NCBI GenBank assembly: GCA_965263285.1 | Contig: CBDHHD010000010.1 | Coordinates: 1 to 41,180, forward strand | Direction: 5' to 3' | Length of the DNA: 41,180 nt | DNA from: JASGCP01 sp965263285 | Lineage (GTDB): Bacteria; Bacteroidota; Bacteroidia; Chitinophagales; Chitinophagaceae | In this document: positions 6,865-15,154 of the stretch, in pieces | Layout: each line of letters begins with the position of its first letter | Numbering within the stretch: the stretch's first letter is position 1 | Program-made: the position numbers and the translations under genes | The notes under the pieces: model-generated | Databases searched by the model: none | The model's input: only the letters and a program-made list of their open reading frames with translations | Told to the model about the DNA's origin: nothing

Positions 6865-8316
6865 ATGTTAGAATTAGTCTTTATTTTACCGTTAATTGGA
6901 ATAATATACCTAATAATTTTACCAAGGGATAATACTGTAAAATTAAAAAAAGCCGCTCTAGAATGATCATTATTTACATTAACTGCCACAATTCTTTTAT
7001 GGGCTTCTTTTGATGGTGGGGGACAATTTCAAGCTATTAAAAAAATTGAATGAATCCCTGGGATTGAGCCAGTATTTGGTCCAGCTCTTTTTGCAGTGGA
7101 TGGTATTTCGATATTTTTTTTAATCTTAACTGCATTATTAACCCCTATTTGTATTTTAATTAGTTGAAATTCTATAAAATTTTTAATTAAAGAGTTTTTA
7201 TTATGTTTATTGTTCATGGAATTTTTATTAATTGGGGTTTTTTCTATATTAGATTTAGTAGGGTTTTATATATTGTTTGAAGGGATATTAATTCCAATGT
7301 TTTTAATAATAGGAATATGGGGATCAAGGGAAGAAAAAGTGCAAGCATCTTATTATTTTTTCTTTTATACTTTTATAGGGTCAGTTTTTATGTTATTAGC
7401 TATATTTACTTTGTATGGTCAAACTGGAACTACTGATTATCAAGCTCTATGTTGCGCATCTAAGGATGCGGAATTACAATATTTGGTTTTTTTAGGCTTC
7501 TTTTTAAGTTTGGCCATCAAAATACCTAAAATCCCCTTTCATATTTGACTACCCCAAGCACATGTAGAGGCTCCTGTAGCAGGTTCTGTAATTTTAGCTG
7601 GTGTTCTATTAAAATTGGGAGGATATGGGTTTATAAGATTTTCTTGGCCATTGCTCCCAGAAGCTTCGGAATTTTTTGCTCCTTTAATTCAAACTTTAAG
7701 TATTCTTGCTATAATTTATGGTAGTTTAACAACTTGTAGGCAGGTTGATTTAAAACGTATAATAGCTTATTCGTCTGTTGCCCATATGGGTTTAGTTACT
7801 TTAGGGATATTTAGTCATACTATTCAAGGCTTAGTGGCTGCTATTTTTTTAATGTTAGCGCATGGTTTAGTAAGTTCTGCTTTATTTATTGCGGTAACTC
7901 TCTTATATGAACGACACCATACTCGTCTAGTAAAATATTATCGGGGGATGGCTATAACAATGCCATTATATGGGATATTGATGTTAACCCTAGTATTAGC
8001 TAACGCCTCTATTCCCCTAAGTTGTAATTTTATAGGGGAGTTTATCTCACTATTAGCCGCTTTTGAGTATAGTTTTATTATAGGTTTACTTGCTTCTTTA
8101 GGTATGGTTTTATCTGCAGGGTATTCAATCTACTTATATAATAGAATTTGTTTTGGTTTTCCTTCAAGATATCTCTATTTTTCTAGAGATATAAATAGAC
8201 GTGAGTTTTATACTTTATTCCCTTTAGTTTTTTTAATATTTTTAATGGGGGTATTTCCTTTTATTATCATAGATGTAGTTAAAAGTTCAGTAATAAGGGT
8301 CGAGCCATATGCGTAA
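6865..8316 (+). CDS. nad4: NADH dehydrogenase subunit 4
   Basis: An antiporter-like proton-pumping subunit of complex I, 483 residues, with many membrane helices. The family core is clear: FEGILIPMFLIIGIWGSREEKVQA appears in parts, followed by KIPKIPFHIWLPQAHVEAP and RIIAYSSVAHMGLV, with the conserved Glu of helix 5, the Lys of helix 7, and the WLPxAHVEAP proton-channel motif. TGA is used for Trp. The start is ATG 6865 (MLELVFILPLIG) and the stop is TAA at 8314-8316. Confidence 0.96.
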
Positions 8317-8371
8317 GGTAGAGTCTTAATAGACCCTACCTAAGTGCCGGATGTCACGATGTAGCATACGC

Positions 8372-8398
8372 CACACCGTCGGCTTCGCCGATGGTGTG
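8372..8398. repeat. CACACCGTCGGC hairpin, 12-bp stem
   Basis: CACACCGTCGGC and GCCGATGGTGTG close a TTC loop (one G-T pair). The reverse-complement version lies at 12595-12623, so this family occurs in both orientations. A separate hairpin, GCCGAC-TCC-GTCGGC, lies at 8444-8458. Confidence 0.85.
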
Positions 8399-8560
8399 AT
8401 CGATGCTACCGGGCTAGGTCGGGTCCTATATCCGCCCCTGACCGCCGACTCCGTCGGCCGCCAGGGACTGATAGCCAGTGCCGCCCGACGTGAGGATATC
8501 ATCATAGCCTCACGTCTCAGGGGACTCAGCACTTTCAGCGCCCGTCCTCGGATATCACGC

Positions 8561-8574
8561 TTCACCCGGGTGAA
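8561..8574. repeat. Palindrome overlapping the trnH 5' end
   Basis: TTCACCCGGGTGAA is a perfect 14-nt palindrome. Its right half is the beginning of trnH (8570 onwards), so the spacer end mirrors the tRNA acceptor strand. Confidence 0.8.
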
Positions 8575-8642
8575 AATAGCTCAGTCGGTAGAGCACGGGT
8601 TTGTGGAGCCAAAGGTCGAGAGTTCAAATCTCTCTTTTCACC
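8570..8642 (+). tRNA. trnH: tRNA-His (GUG)
   Basis: The acceptor GTGAAAA pairs perfectly with TTTTCAC, the D-stem is GCTC/GAGC, and GTG lies at 8603-8605. A G at 8569 could serve as the extra G-1 of histidine tRNAs. The T-arm is GAGAG/CTCTC. Confidence 0.94.
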
Positions 8643-8843
8643 TAGATAAGGTCGAACCATACGGCCCGACCCTGAAGCCGATGCCGCGGGAGAGCCTGGC
8701 ACTCCACGGGCATGGGACCGGAGCCTAAGGGCTACGGTGCGGCATCTACGATGCTGCACAGGCCACGAGGATATCAGGGACTCCGCCCCCAGCGATGCTA
8801 CCGTGAGCCCCCTAGCAGGGCCCACCCAGGCCTACTAAGTTGT

Positions 8844-8915
8844 GTTCCCATGGTCCAGGGGTTAAGACATTAGGTTTTCAACTTAAAGACGGGAGTTCGA
8901 TTCTCCTTGGGAATA
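8844..8915 (+). tRNA. trnE: tRNA-Glu (UUC)
   Basis: The acceptor GTTCCCA pairs with TGGGAAT. The anticodon loop TTTTCAA has TTC at 8877-8879, and the T-arm is GGGAG/CTCCT-like around TTCGATT. The D-stem is short (GTC/GAC). Confidence 0.92.
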
Positions 8916-8995
8916 GCGACATCCGAGAATATGGGCCCCCCTGTGGGGCTCATATCGGCGAAGCCGACGATAGTTCCGGATGTCATCGTACCGAA

Positions 8996-9598
8996 GTGGA
9001 AGGATTATTTTATTTATTCACATTAGGGGTTATAATATCTGGAATAATGGTTATTTCTGCGCTTAATCCAGTACACTCTGTGCTTTGACTTATTGTTGCT
9101 TTTACTAGTGCGTCTGCGCTTTTTATATTGCTTGAGGTTGAATTTATTGCTTTAATTTTTTTAATTGTTTATGTTGGAGCTATTGCTATCCTATTTTTAT
9201 TCGTAATTATGATGCTAAATTTAACTGATTTAGAGGGAGGAGGGGATATGTCCAATTATCTGCCTGCAGGATTTATAATTGGGGTTGTTTTTTTATTTGA
9301 AATAACCCATGTTATGGGGGGCCGAATGGTTTCATGACCCCATGGCGGGATATCCGGGACTCTGTCCTCGGATATCGCTACTTCTTACCCGGCCCAGCCA
9401 GCCATTTTGCTGGGAAATCCTAATGTTGAAGTATTAGGACGAGTTTTATATACAGACTATTATTATTTATTTATTATAGCTAGTTTTATTTTATTAGTGG
9501 CTATGATTGGGGCAATTGTACTAACTCATGACTCTAAAACAGAAATAAAAAGACAAGATATTTTTATCCAAACTAGTCGTCAGTTATGACAAGATTAA
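8996..9598 (+). CDS. nad6: NADH dehydrogenase subunit 6
   Basis: A membrane subunit of complex I, 200 residues. Family features are GLFYLFTLG, NPVHSVLWLIVAF, the conserved IVYVGAIAILFLFVIMML stretch, and NPNVEVLGRVLYTDYYYLF. No in-frame ATG occurs near the expected start; GTG 8996, read as Met, gives MEGLFYLF and fits the family. The C-terminus reads through TGA 9587 as Trp to TAA 9596-9598. Between the two conserved halves, about 25 residues (after GGRMVSW) are encoded by GC-rich hairpins (9349-9376 and 9398-9413) in frame; this stretch matches no family motif that I know. Confidence 0.92.
9349..9376. repeat. GATATCCG hairpin inside nad6
   Basis: GATATCCG (9349-9356) pairs with CGGATATC (9369-9376). 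Bases 9364-9377 are identical over 14 nt to 3931-3944, the right arm of the spacer hairpin between cox3 and trnQ. A second small hairpin, CCAGC/GCTGG, follows at 9398-9413. Confidence 0.85.
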
Positions 9599-9627
9599 TG
9601 TGTACCATTCCTGGAACCCCGATTACG

Positions 9628-9984
9628 ATGAGCGCTGAATTTCTAAGTATCTTTATATTATTATTATTTAGTATTATTCTTTCTACTGTTATATCTGGCG
9701 CTTCCTATATAGTAGGAGTAAAGCAGCCAGACAGTGAGAAAGTGTCTGTATATGAATGCGGGTTTGACCCTTTTGAGTCCTCAAGAATCCCATTTTCGGT
9801 TAGATTTTTTTTAGTAGGTATTCTTTTTATGATTTTTGATTTAGAAATTTCTTTTCTTTTTCCTTGGTGTGTGGTTTATAATCAAATTGGATTATTTGGA
9901 TTTTGAACTATGTATTTCTTTTTAGTAATTTTAACTATAGGTTTAATTTATGAGTGGATAAAAGGGGGTTTAGAGTGAGAATAA
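9628..9984 (+). CDS. nad3: NADH dehydrogenase subunit 3
   Basis: A complex I membrane subunit, 118 residues from ATG 9628 (MSAEFLSIFILLL). The family signature YECGFDPFESSRIPFSVRFF, with the quinone-site loop Cys, is present, followed by IFDLEISFLFPW. In-frame ATGs at 9586 and 9598 are possible; 9598 would overlap the nad6 TAA by 1 nt. I prefer 9628 because it matches the usual nad3 length and N-terminus. The last codons use TGA (Trp), and the stop is TAA at 9982-9984. Confidence 0.93.
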
Positions 9985-9990
9985 TATAAT

Positions 9991-10009
9991 GGACCGACTT
10001 CGTCGGTCC
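9991..10009. repeat. GGACCGAC-TTC-GTCGGTCC hairpin
   Basis: A perfect 8-bp stem with the triloop TTC, 6 nt after the nad3 stop. The same stem with a different triloop occurs at 14871-14889 (CCC) and 16618-16636 (GGG). Confidence 0.88.
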
Positions 10010-10102
10010 AATCCATAATATGGAATCCCGGGGGCTAGGCACTACGTGCTGTGTGATATGAGGCTATAACCTTATAGGCGACCGGGGCGTAGTCTCACCT
10101 CG

Positions 10103-10171
10103 TGTTTGTAATTTAAAGGTAAAATATCTGTCTTCGGAATAGAAAATAGGGGTTCAAGTCCCTTCAGACAT
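10103..10171 (+). tRNA. trnR: tRNA-Arg (UCG)
   Basis: The anticodon stem TCTGT/ATAGA holds CTTCGGA with TCG at 10134-10136. The acceptor TGTTTGT/TCAGACA has one T-T mismatch. The D-stem is only TTT/AAA. It ends 3 nt before nad4L. Confidence 0.9.
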
Positions 10172-10174
10172 TAA

Positions 10175-10474
10175 ATGTACTACGAATATTTAACAGTTGG
10201 TATTATATTGTTTATATTAGGAGTTTTAGGGATAGTGTTAAATAGGAGTAATCTTATAATAATGTTAATGTCAATAGAATTGATGTTATTAGCTATTTCT
10301 TTTTTATTTTTAATAAACTCCGTTGTCATAGATAATTTAATAGGGCAAATATTTACAATATTGATATTAACCGTAGCGGCTGCTGAATCAGCCATTGGGT
10401 TAGCAATTTTAGTCGCCTATTATAGGGTTAGGGGTACAATAGCTGTGAGATCATTAAATCTTTTAAGAGGATAG
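10175..10474 (+). CDS. nad4L: NADH dehydrogenase subunit 4L
   Basis: A small complex I membrane subunit of 99 residues with three helices. The motifs RSNLIIMLMSIELMLLA (with the conserved Glu) and AAAESAIGLAILVAYYR identify it. The start is ATG 10175 directly after trnR(UCG), and the stop is TAG. It contains no TGA codon. Confidence 0.96.
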   Translation: MYYEYLTVGIILFILGVLGIVLNRSNLIIMLMSIELMLLAISFLFLINSVVIDNLIGQIFTILILTVAAAESAIGLAILVAYYRVRGTIAVRSLNLLRG

Positions 10475-10660
10475 AGGAGCACCGACAGCCTATCAGGTAC
10501 CGGGCTATGAGCTCCCCATAGCCCGGTAGGTGGCAGCGGCCGTTACTGCCACCCTCGGTCGCCGACTATGTCGGGCGGTAGCAGTGCCCTTATAGGCGAC
10601 ATCCTAGTCCCTGGCAGGGACCGTGCCCGTCCTCAGGGAGGCTCCCCATTAAGAGATTTT
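10475..10660. other. nad4L-cox1 spacer, repeat-rich
   Basis: No gene is seen. It contains CCGGGCTATG...CATAGCCCGG (arms near 10499 and 10516) and short relatives of the GCCGAC/GTCGG and GTCCCTGG elements. The end carries part of the CCGTGCCCGTCCTC arm, immediately before the cox1 leader. Confidence 0.6.
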
Positions 10661-12241
10661 ATGAGTTTATATTTAAGCCGATGATTGTTTTCAACTAATC
10701 ATAAAGATATTGGGACTCTTTATTTATTATTTGGAGCATTTGCAGGCATGATAGGTACAGCATTTAGTATGCTTATAAGATTAGAGCTATCAGCCCCGGG
10801 GTCAATGTTAGGGGATGATCAATTATATAATGTTATAGTTACAGCCCATGCTTTTCTAATGATATTTTTCTTAGTTATGCCAGTAATGATTGGGGGATTT
10901 GGAAATTGATTCGTGCCATTATATATTGGTGCACCCGATATGGCTTTTCCAAGATTAAATAATATTAGTTTTTGATTATTACCTCCGGCTTTAACTCTAT
11001 TATTAGGATCTGCTTTTGTAGAGCAAGGGGTTGGTACAGGATGGACAGTATATCCCCCTTTAGCAAGCATACAAGCACATTCTGGGGGATCAGTTGATAT
11101 GGCAATATTTAGTCTTCACTTGGCGGGTATTTCTTCGATATTAGGGGCTATGAATTTTATCACTACAATCTTTAATATGAGAGCGCCCGGTATTACAATG
11201 GATAGAATGCCATTATTTGTATGATCTATTTTAATAACAGCCTTTTTATTATTATTATCTTTACCTGTATTAGCTGGTGGTATAACAATGCTTTTAACAG
11301 ATAGAAATTTTAATACAACATTTTTTGATCCTGCTGGAGGAGGAGACCCAATACTATTTCAACATTTATTTTGATTCTTTGGTCATCCTGAAGTTTATAT
11401 TTTAATATTACCTGGTTTTGGAATTATTTCTCAAATAATCCCAACATTTGCTGCTAAAAAACAAATATTTGGATATCTTGGTATGGTTTATGCTATGGTT
11501 TCAATTGGTATATTAGGATTTATAGTTTGAGCCCATCACATGTTTACAGTAGGTATGGATGTAGACACAAGAGCATATTTTAGTGCAGCTACTATGATAA
11601 TTGCAGTTCCCACAGGGATAAAGATATTTAGCTGAGTTGCTACTATCTTTGGTGGTTCATTAAGATTAGACACTCCAATGCTTTGAGCAATAGGGTTTGT
11701 CTTTTTATTTACTGTGGGAGGATTAACTGGTATTGTGTTAGCAAATAGTTCTTTAGATATTGCATTACACGACACTTACTATGTTGTAGCTCACTTCCAC
11801 TATGTTCTATCAATGGGGGCTGTCTTTGCAATATTTGGAGGATTTTATTATTGATTTGGTAAAATTTCTGGATATTGTTATAATGAGGTTTATGGTAAAA
11901 TACACTTTTGATTAATGTTTATAGGTGTCAATTTAACTTTTTTCCCTCAACATTTCTTAGGACTAGCCGGATTACCGAGACGGTATTCGGATTTCCATGA
12001 TAGTTTTGCAGGATGGAATCAAATAAGTTCTCTAGGATCTGTAATATCAATTGTAGCTGTAATATGATTTATTTATATTGTTTATGATGCTTATGCGAGA
12101 GAAATAAAATTTGTAGGATGGGTTGAAGATAGTGGTTACTATCCATCTTTAGAATGGGCACAAACTTCTCCTCCAGCTCATCACACTTATAATGAATTAC
12201 CTTATGTATATGCGGGGCAATCGGGTCGGGTAGGGCCATAA
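10661..12241 (+). CDS. cox1: Cytochrome c oxidase subunit I
   Basis: The catalytic subunit of complex IV, 526 residues and twelve membrane helices. All metal ligands are present: heme a H63 and H380, heme a3 H378, CuB H242, H292 and H293, and the cross-linked Y246. The motifs FFGHPEVY, AHHMFTVGMD and VAHFHYVLSMG are intact. The start is ATG 10661 (MSLYLSRWLFSTNHKDIG). Many Trp codons are TGA. The gene is uninterrupted: there is no group I intron, although some sponges have one here. The stop is TAA. It is AT-rich and hairpin-free, unlike its flanks. Confidence 0.98.
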
Positions 12242-12361
12242 GCTCGATCCCTAAGATGGGCGCCCAGCGCTGTGATATCCTCGGTCGCCGACTACGTCGA
12301 GCGCACCCGACTATATCCCACCTGCGGGTGGGTCCCACTTCAAGTGGGACCCACAGGTGCC

Positions 12362-12429
12362 AATAAAGTAGTATAAGGGCAATGCACAAATCATGGATCA
12401 GGATGTACGTTCGAATCGTACCTTTATCA
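12362..12429 (+). pseudogene. tRNA-like relic between cox1 and trnS(UGA)
   Basis: A perfect T-arm (GTACG-TTCGAAT-CGTAC, 12405-12421), a 4-bp D-stem GTAT/ATGC and a 6 of 7 acceptor AATAAAG/CTTTATC give it the outline of a tRNA. The stretch between the D and T arms is only 19 nt, about 3-4 nt too short for an anticodon arm. CAT occurs where the anticodon could be, but no 5-bp stem forms around it. All 20 amino acids are already served by other genes, so I read it as a decayed tRNA; a functional armless form is possible. Confidence 0.55.
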
Positions 12430-12507
12430 CCCGCCGAAGACCTCAGGAGGTATATCGGCATCCGTCCCACCCGAAGGTGCCCGTCCGGCATAACCTCGGT
12501 AGGTGAT

Positions 12508-12593
12508 GGAAAGGTGGCAGAGTTGGTTAATGCGGTTGTCTTGAAAACAGCAGCCATTAAAGTGGTTCGTGAGTTCGAATCTCACCCTTTCCC
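12508..12593 (+). tRNA. trnS: tRNA-Ser (UGA)
   Basis: A type II tRNA. The acceptor GGAAAGG pairs perfectly with CCTTTCC; the anticodon stem GTTGT/ACAGC holds CTTGAAA with TGA at 12542-12544; a long variable arm and the T-arm GTGAG/CTCAC follow. A GGTGTGA hairpin (12595-12623) abuts its 3' end. Confidence 0.95.
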
Positions 12594-12594
12594 G

Positions 12595-12623
12595 TCACAC
12601 CATCGGCGAAGCCGACGGTGTGA
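12595..12623. repeat. Hairpin filling the trnS-trnD gap
   Basis: TCACACCATCGGC-GAA-GCCGACGGTGTGA, a 13-bp stem with one wobble, occupies nearly the whole 31-nt interval between trnS(UGA) and trnD. It is the inverted form of the element at 8372-8398. Confidence 0.88.
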
Positions 12624-12624
12624 T

Positions 12625-12697
12625 GAGATTATAGTTTAATCAGGTAGAATAGTCGGTTGTCATCCGATTAATACGGGTTCAAATCCCGTTAATCTCG
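12625..12697 (+). tRNA. trnD: tRNA-Asp (GUC)
   Basis: The acceptor GAGATTA pairs perfectly with TAATCTC, the anticodon arm TCGG/CCGA holds GTC at 12659-12661, and the T-stem is ACGGG/CCCGT. Confidence 0.95.
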
Positions 12698-12735
12698 AGT
12701 GCGGGACGTGGCCCCTACGGTGCTGAGTTTAAGTA

Positions 12736-12766
12736 GGCGTCCTTAGACGCCGTCCTCATGGGCGGT
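12736..12766. repeat. GGCGTC-NNNN-GACGCC element with conserved tail
   Basis: GGCGTC-CTTA-GACGCC (12736-12751) is followed by a tail, CGTCCTCATGGGCGGT-like, that is closely related to 20812-20841 next to rnl. Stem-only relatives lie inside nad2 (15305-15318) and rns (19251-19266). The rest of the trnD-trnC spacer is repeat-like with no gene. Confidence 0.75.
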
Positions 12767-12897
12767 TCATACCTCTGTTGGCGCCTACGGCGCGGAAGCT
12801 ACGCTGGCACTACGTGCGGATGTGCATCTTACCCGTACATCCCTGGCGAGGCGGCGACCTCCATCGGCGATGCTATCGCCGGGCGGATATCACGTGG

Positions 12898-12970
12898 GGC
12901 GTTATAGCATAATTGGTATTGCAGTAGTTTGCAAAACTTCTTAGTATAGGTTCAACCCCTATTAACGCAT
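12898..12970 (+). tRNA. trnC: tRNA-Cys (GCA)
   Basis: GCA lies at 12931-12933 in loop TTGCAAA. The T-arm ATAGG/CCTAT is perfect. Six acceptor pairs form (GCGTTA/TAACGC), with a G-A mismatch at the first position, so the true ends could be one base shorter. Confidence 0.9.
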
Positions 12971-13031
12971 ATTAGCTTAAGAGGGATGGGGGCCGACATT
13001 AGCTTGGACTCGGCACCGCCTCGGCCCCCGG

Positions 13032-13060
13032 ATATCGGCTTCGCCGATATGGGCCCATAG
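13032..13060. repeat. Composite GGCTTCGCC + TATGGGCCCATA element, copy C
   Basis: ATATCGGC-TTC-GCCGATAT (13032-13050, perfect) overlaps the palindrome TATGGGCCCATA (13048-13059). Bases 13035-13060 are identical to 4164-4189 and 6502-6527. The trnC-nad1 spacer otherwise holds no gene. Confidence 0.85.
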
Positions 13061-13151
13061 TTACCGGGGCTGCGCCGTAGCACCTAAGATGACGCACTAA
13101 CCAAGGTGCAGTGCTGGGGACCCACACACGAGGATGCCATTAAGGGAAAAT

Positions 13152-14138
13152 ATGGGAATCATAATTCTAAAAATCTTAGCTATTTTAGTGCCATTACTTA
13201 TTTCTATTGCATATTTAACATTAGCAGAACGAAAAGTTTTAGGTTATATTCAATGCAGGAAGGGGCCTAATGTAGTAGGTGTTTATGGGCTATTACAACC
13301 TTTAGCAGATGGGTTAAAGTTATTCACTAAAGAAATAATCATTCCTAATCATGCTAATATCTTTATATATATAATGGCTCCAATTTTATCATTAACTTTG
13401 GCTTTTATGGCTTGAGGGGTAATACCTTATGGTCAGGGAATTGTATTTAGTGATTTAGGGATTGGCATACTTTATTTATTTGCAGTTTCCTCAATTAGTG
13501 TATATGCTATATTAATGTCGGGATGATCAAGTAATTCCAAATATGCGTTTTTAGGGGCAATAAGGGCAGCTGCTCAAATGATAAGTTATGAGGTATCTAT
13601 TGGATTAATAATTATTTCTGTTGTTTTATGTGTCGGATCTTTAAATTTAACTGAAATAGTATTAACTCAAAAACCAATATGATTTATTATACCATTATTT
13701 CCAGCCGCGATAATGTTTTTTGTGTCTGCTTTGGCAGAAACTAATAGAGTACCGTTTGATTTAACAGAAGGGGAATCCGAATTAGTGTCTGGATATAATG
13801 TCGAATACTCTAGTATGTCATTTGCTTTATTTTTTTTAGCCGAATATGCCCATATAATCTTGATGTCAACTTTTGGGGTCATTCTCTTTTTAGGAGGGTG
13901 AATGGTAACTTCAGCGCCTTGGCCTAATCATGCCAATATCTTTATATTAAGCCCAATTTTTGGGCTTAAAGTATCTATTATTATATTTTTATTTATATGG
14001 GTTAGGGCCTCTTATCCAAGAATAAGATACGATCAATTAATGGCGTTATTATGAAAATCTTATTTACCTCTAAGTTTAGCTTTTGTAGTTTTAGTGTCTG
14101 GGATTCTTATAGGGTTTAACGCCCTACCTCCATATTAA
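13152..14138 (+). CDS. nad1: NADH dehydrogenase subunit 1
   Basis: A complex I subunit forming much of the quinone chamber, 328 residues. The motifs LAERKVLGYIQCRKGPN, QPLADGLKLFTKE and the highly conserved AETNRVPFDLTEGESELVSG loop are intact. Five Trp codons visible in the second half are TGA. I chose ATG 13152 (MGIIILKILAILVPLL), which matches the family start; ATG 13134 would add six residues (MPLREN). The stop is TAA at 14136-14138. Confidence 0.95.
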
Positions 14139-14346
14139 TAAGCACGGGTGCCATGATCCATGTGGTATCTTACCGTATGCTCGATTCTATCTTAGCACCC
14201 ACAGCTAAGGGCTAGAGCCTCAAGGCTATAGCCTCGGATATCGGGTGGCGCCTACGGCGCTGGGACTGAGGCTATGCCGGGCCAAGGATATATCCTATTA
14301 TGGTGGCCGATGCTATGGTGCTGTGATTACTGCACTTGAGTGTCAA

Positions 14347-14422
14347 GCCACTGTGGTGGAAAAGGTAGACACGCCAGATTTAAAATTTGGAGACAATATG
14401 AGTTCAAATCTCATCAGTGGTA
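14347..14422 (+). tRNA. trnL: tRNA-Leu (UAA)
   Basis: The acceptor GCCACTG pairs with CAGTGGT, the anticodon stem CCAGA/TTTGG holds TTTAAAA with TAA at 14381-14383, and the T-arm TGAG/CTCA is clear. It reads the dominant TTA codon. Confidence 0.94.
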
Positions 14423-14434
14423 GGAAGCCCGCTG

Positions 14435-14508
14435 CGGTATGTAGCTTAATTTGGTGGAGCGCAGTCTTGATAAGACTGAGGATATTGGTTCAATCCCAAT
14501 CTTACCGA
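14435..14508 (+). tRNA. trnI: tRNA-Ile (GAU)
   Basis: The anticodon stem CAGTC/GACTG holds TTGATAA with GAT at 14469-14471. The acceptor CGGTATG/CTTACCG has one mismatch. The T-stem is ATTGG/CCAAT. Confidence 0.94.
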
Positions 14509-14711
14509 TCCCCGCCGTGCCTACGAAGCTCTGCTGGCTAGGACTGAGTACATCCCGCCGCACCTTCGGTGCGTGGGACCGCCGATATGAGGCTACCGTC
14601 GTATGTCATATAAGGCTATAGCCTCCGTGACGCTGTGCGTCACTGCATTTACGATGCGGCGCCAAGGCGGTGGCCCCCGTGCAGATTGTAATCCAGGCGA
14701 TGGATTCGGAA

Positions 14712-14795
14712 GGTGAGATGGCAGAGCGGTAATGCATTTCGCTGTAAACGGAGTAAGGGAATACCCGATCGAGAGTTCAAACCTCTCTCTCACTA
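14712..14795 (+). tRNA. trnY: tRNA-Tyr (GUA)
   Basis: A type II tRNA with a long variable arm (GGGAATACCC). The acceptor GGTGAGA pairs with TCTCACT, GTA lies at 14744-14746, and the T-stem is GAGAG/CTCTC. A class II structure for tRNA-Tyr is bacterial-like and is common in sponge mtDNA. Confidence 0.94.
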
Positions 14796-14870
14796 AGCCA
14801 GACAAGCTATAAGCCTGCTAGTTCCTACCGTAGGCCCCCTGCGGGCCGCGAAGCTTCAGCTCCCCGCGCA

Positions 14871-14889
14871 GGACCGACCCCGTCGGTCC
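14871..14889. repeat. GGACCGAC-CCC-GTCGGTCC hairpin
   Basis: Same 8-bp stem as 9991-10009 and 16618-16636, here with the triloop CCC. Confidence 0.88.
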
Positions 14890-14909
14890 CTATCCGGGAC
14901 TGAGTACAC

Positions 14910-14950
14910 CCCGGCCAGGGACCGCCCATATGAGGCAGTCCCTGGCCGGG
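14910..14950. repeat. CCCGGCCAGGGAC hairpin, 13-bp perfect stem
   Basis: CCCGGCCAGGGAC (14910-14922) pairs with GTCCCTGGCCGGG (14938-14950) across a 15-nt loop, upstream of a CAU tRNA. The right arm plus one base (14938-14951) is identical to 16442-16455 inside nad2. Confidence 0.88.
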
Positions 14951-14962
14951 ATAGCCTCGAAT

Positions 14963-15035
14963 AGGCTGATAGCTTATTAGGTAAAGCATGTTGCTCATAA
15001 CAACAAAGTAGTTGGTTCAACTCCAACTCAGTCTA
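14963..15035 (+). tRNA. tRNA with CAU anticodon, Ile(CAU) or Met
   Basis: The acceptor AGGCTGA pairs with TCAGTCT, the anticodon stem TGTTG/CAACA holds CTCATAA with CAT at 14996-14998, and the T-arm is GTTGG/CCAAC. Demosponges usually have three CAU tRNAs (initiator Met, elongator Met, and an Ile tRNA modified to lysidine); the position after trnY suggests the Ile type, but sequence alone does not decide. Confidence 0.9.
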
Positions 15036-15081
15036 TCTATCTTGAGGCTCACGGTAGCATCGGCGAAGCCGACGGTGTGAT

Positions 15082-15153
15082 AGTAGAGTTGACTAAAGGT
15101 TAGTTACCAGACTCATTATCTGGGGAATGTAGGTTCGAGTCCTGCCTCTACAT
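15082..15153 (+). tRNA. trnM: tRNA-Met (CAU), upstream of nad2
   Basis: The anticodon stem CCAGA/TCTGG is perfect, with CAT at 15114-15116. The T-arm is GTAGG/CCTGC. Six acceptor pairs form, with an A-A first mismatch. The D-stem is 3 bp. A GGCGAAGCC hairpin (15059-15073) lies just upstream, and nad2 starts 2 nt after it. Confidence 0.88.
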
Positions 15154-15154
15154 C

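Noticed and set aside
8351..8825. Overlapping open frames on both strands between nad4 and trnE
   Set aside because: They span hairpin repeats and trnH. Their Arg/Ser/Pro-rich translations come from GC-rich palindromes, and open frames on both strands are expected for such sequence.
10661..12241. Group I or II intron or homing endonuclease in cox1
   Set aside because: The reading frame is continuous with all metal ligands at the expected spacing; no extra sequence is present.
12069..12557. A 162-residue open frame on the minus strand
   Set aside because: It lies opposite the cox1 3' end, the tRNA-like relic and part of trnS(UGA). It has no family motif, and every real gene in the circle is on the plus strand.
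14245..14541. 98-residue plus-strand frame
   Set aside because: It runs through trnL(UAA) and trnI(GAU), so it is a by-product of tRNA sequence.
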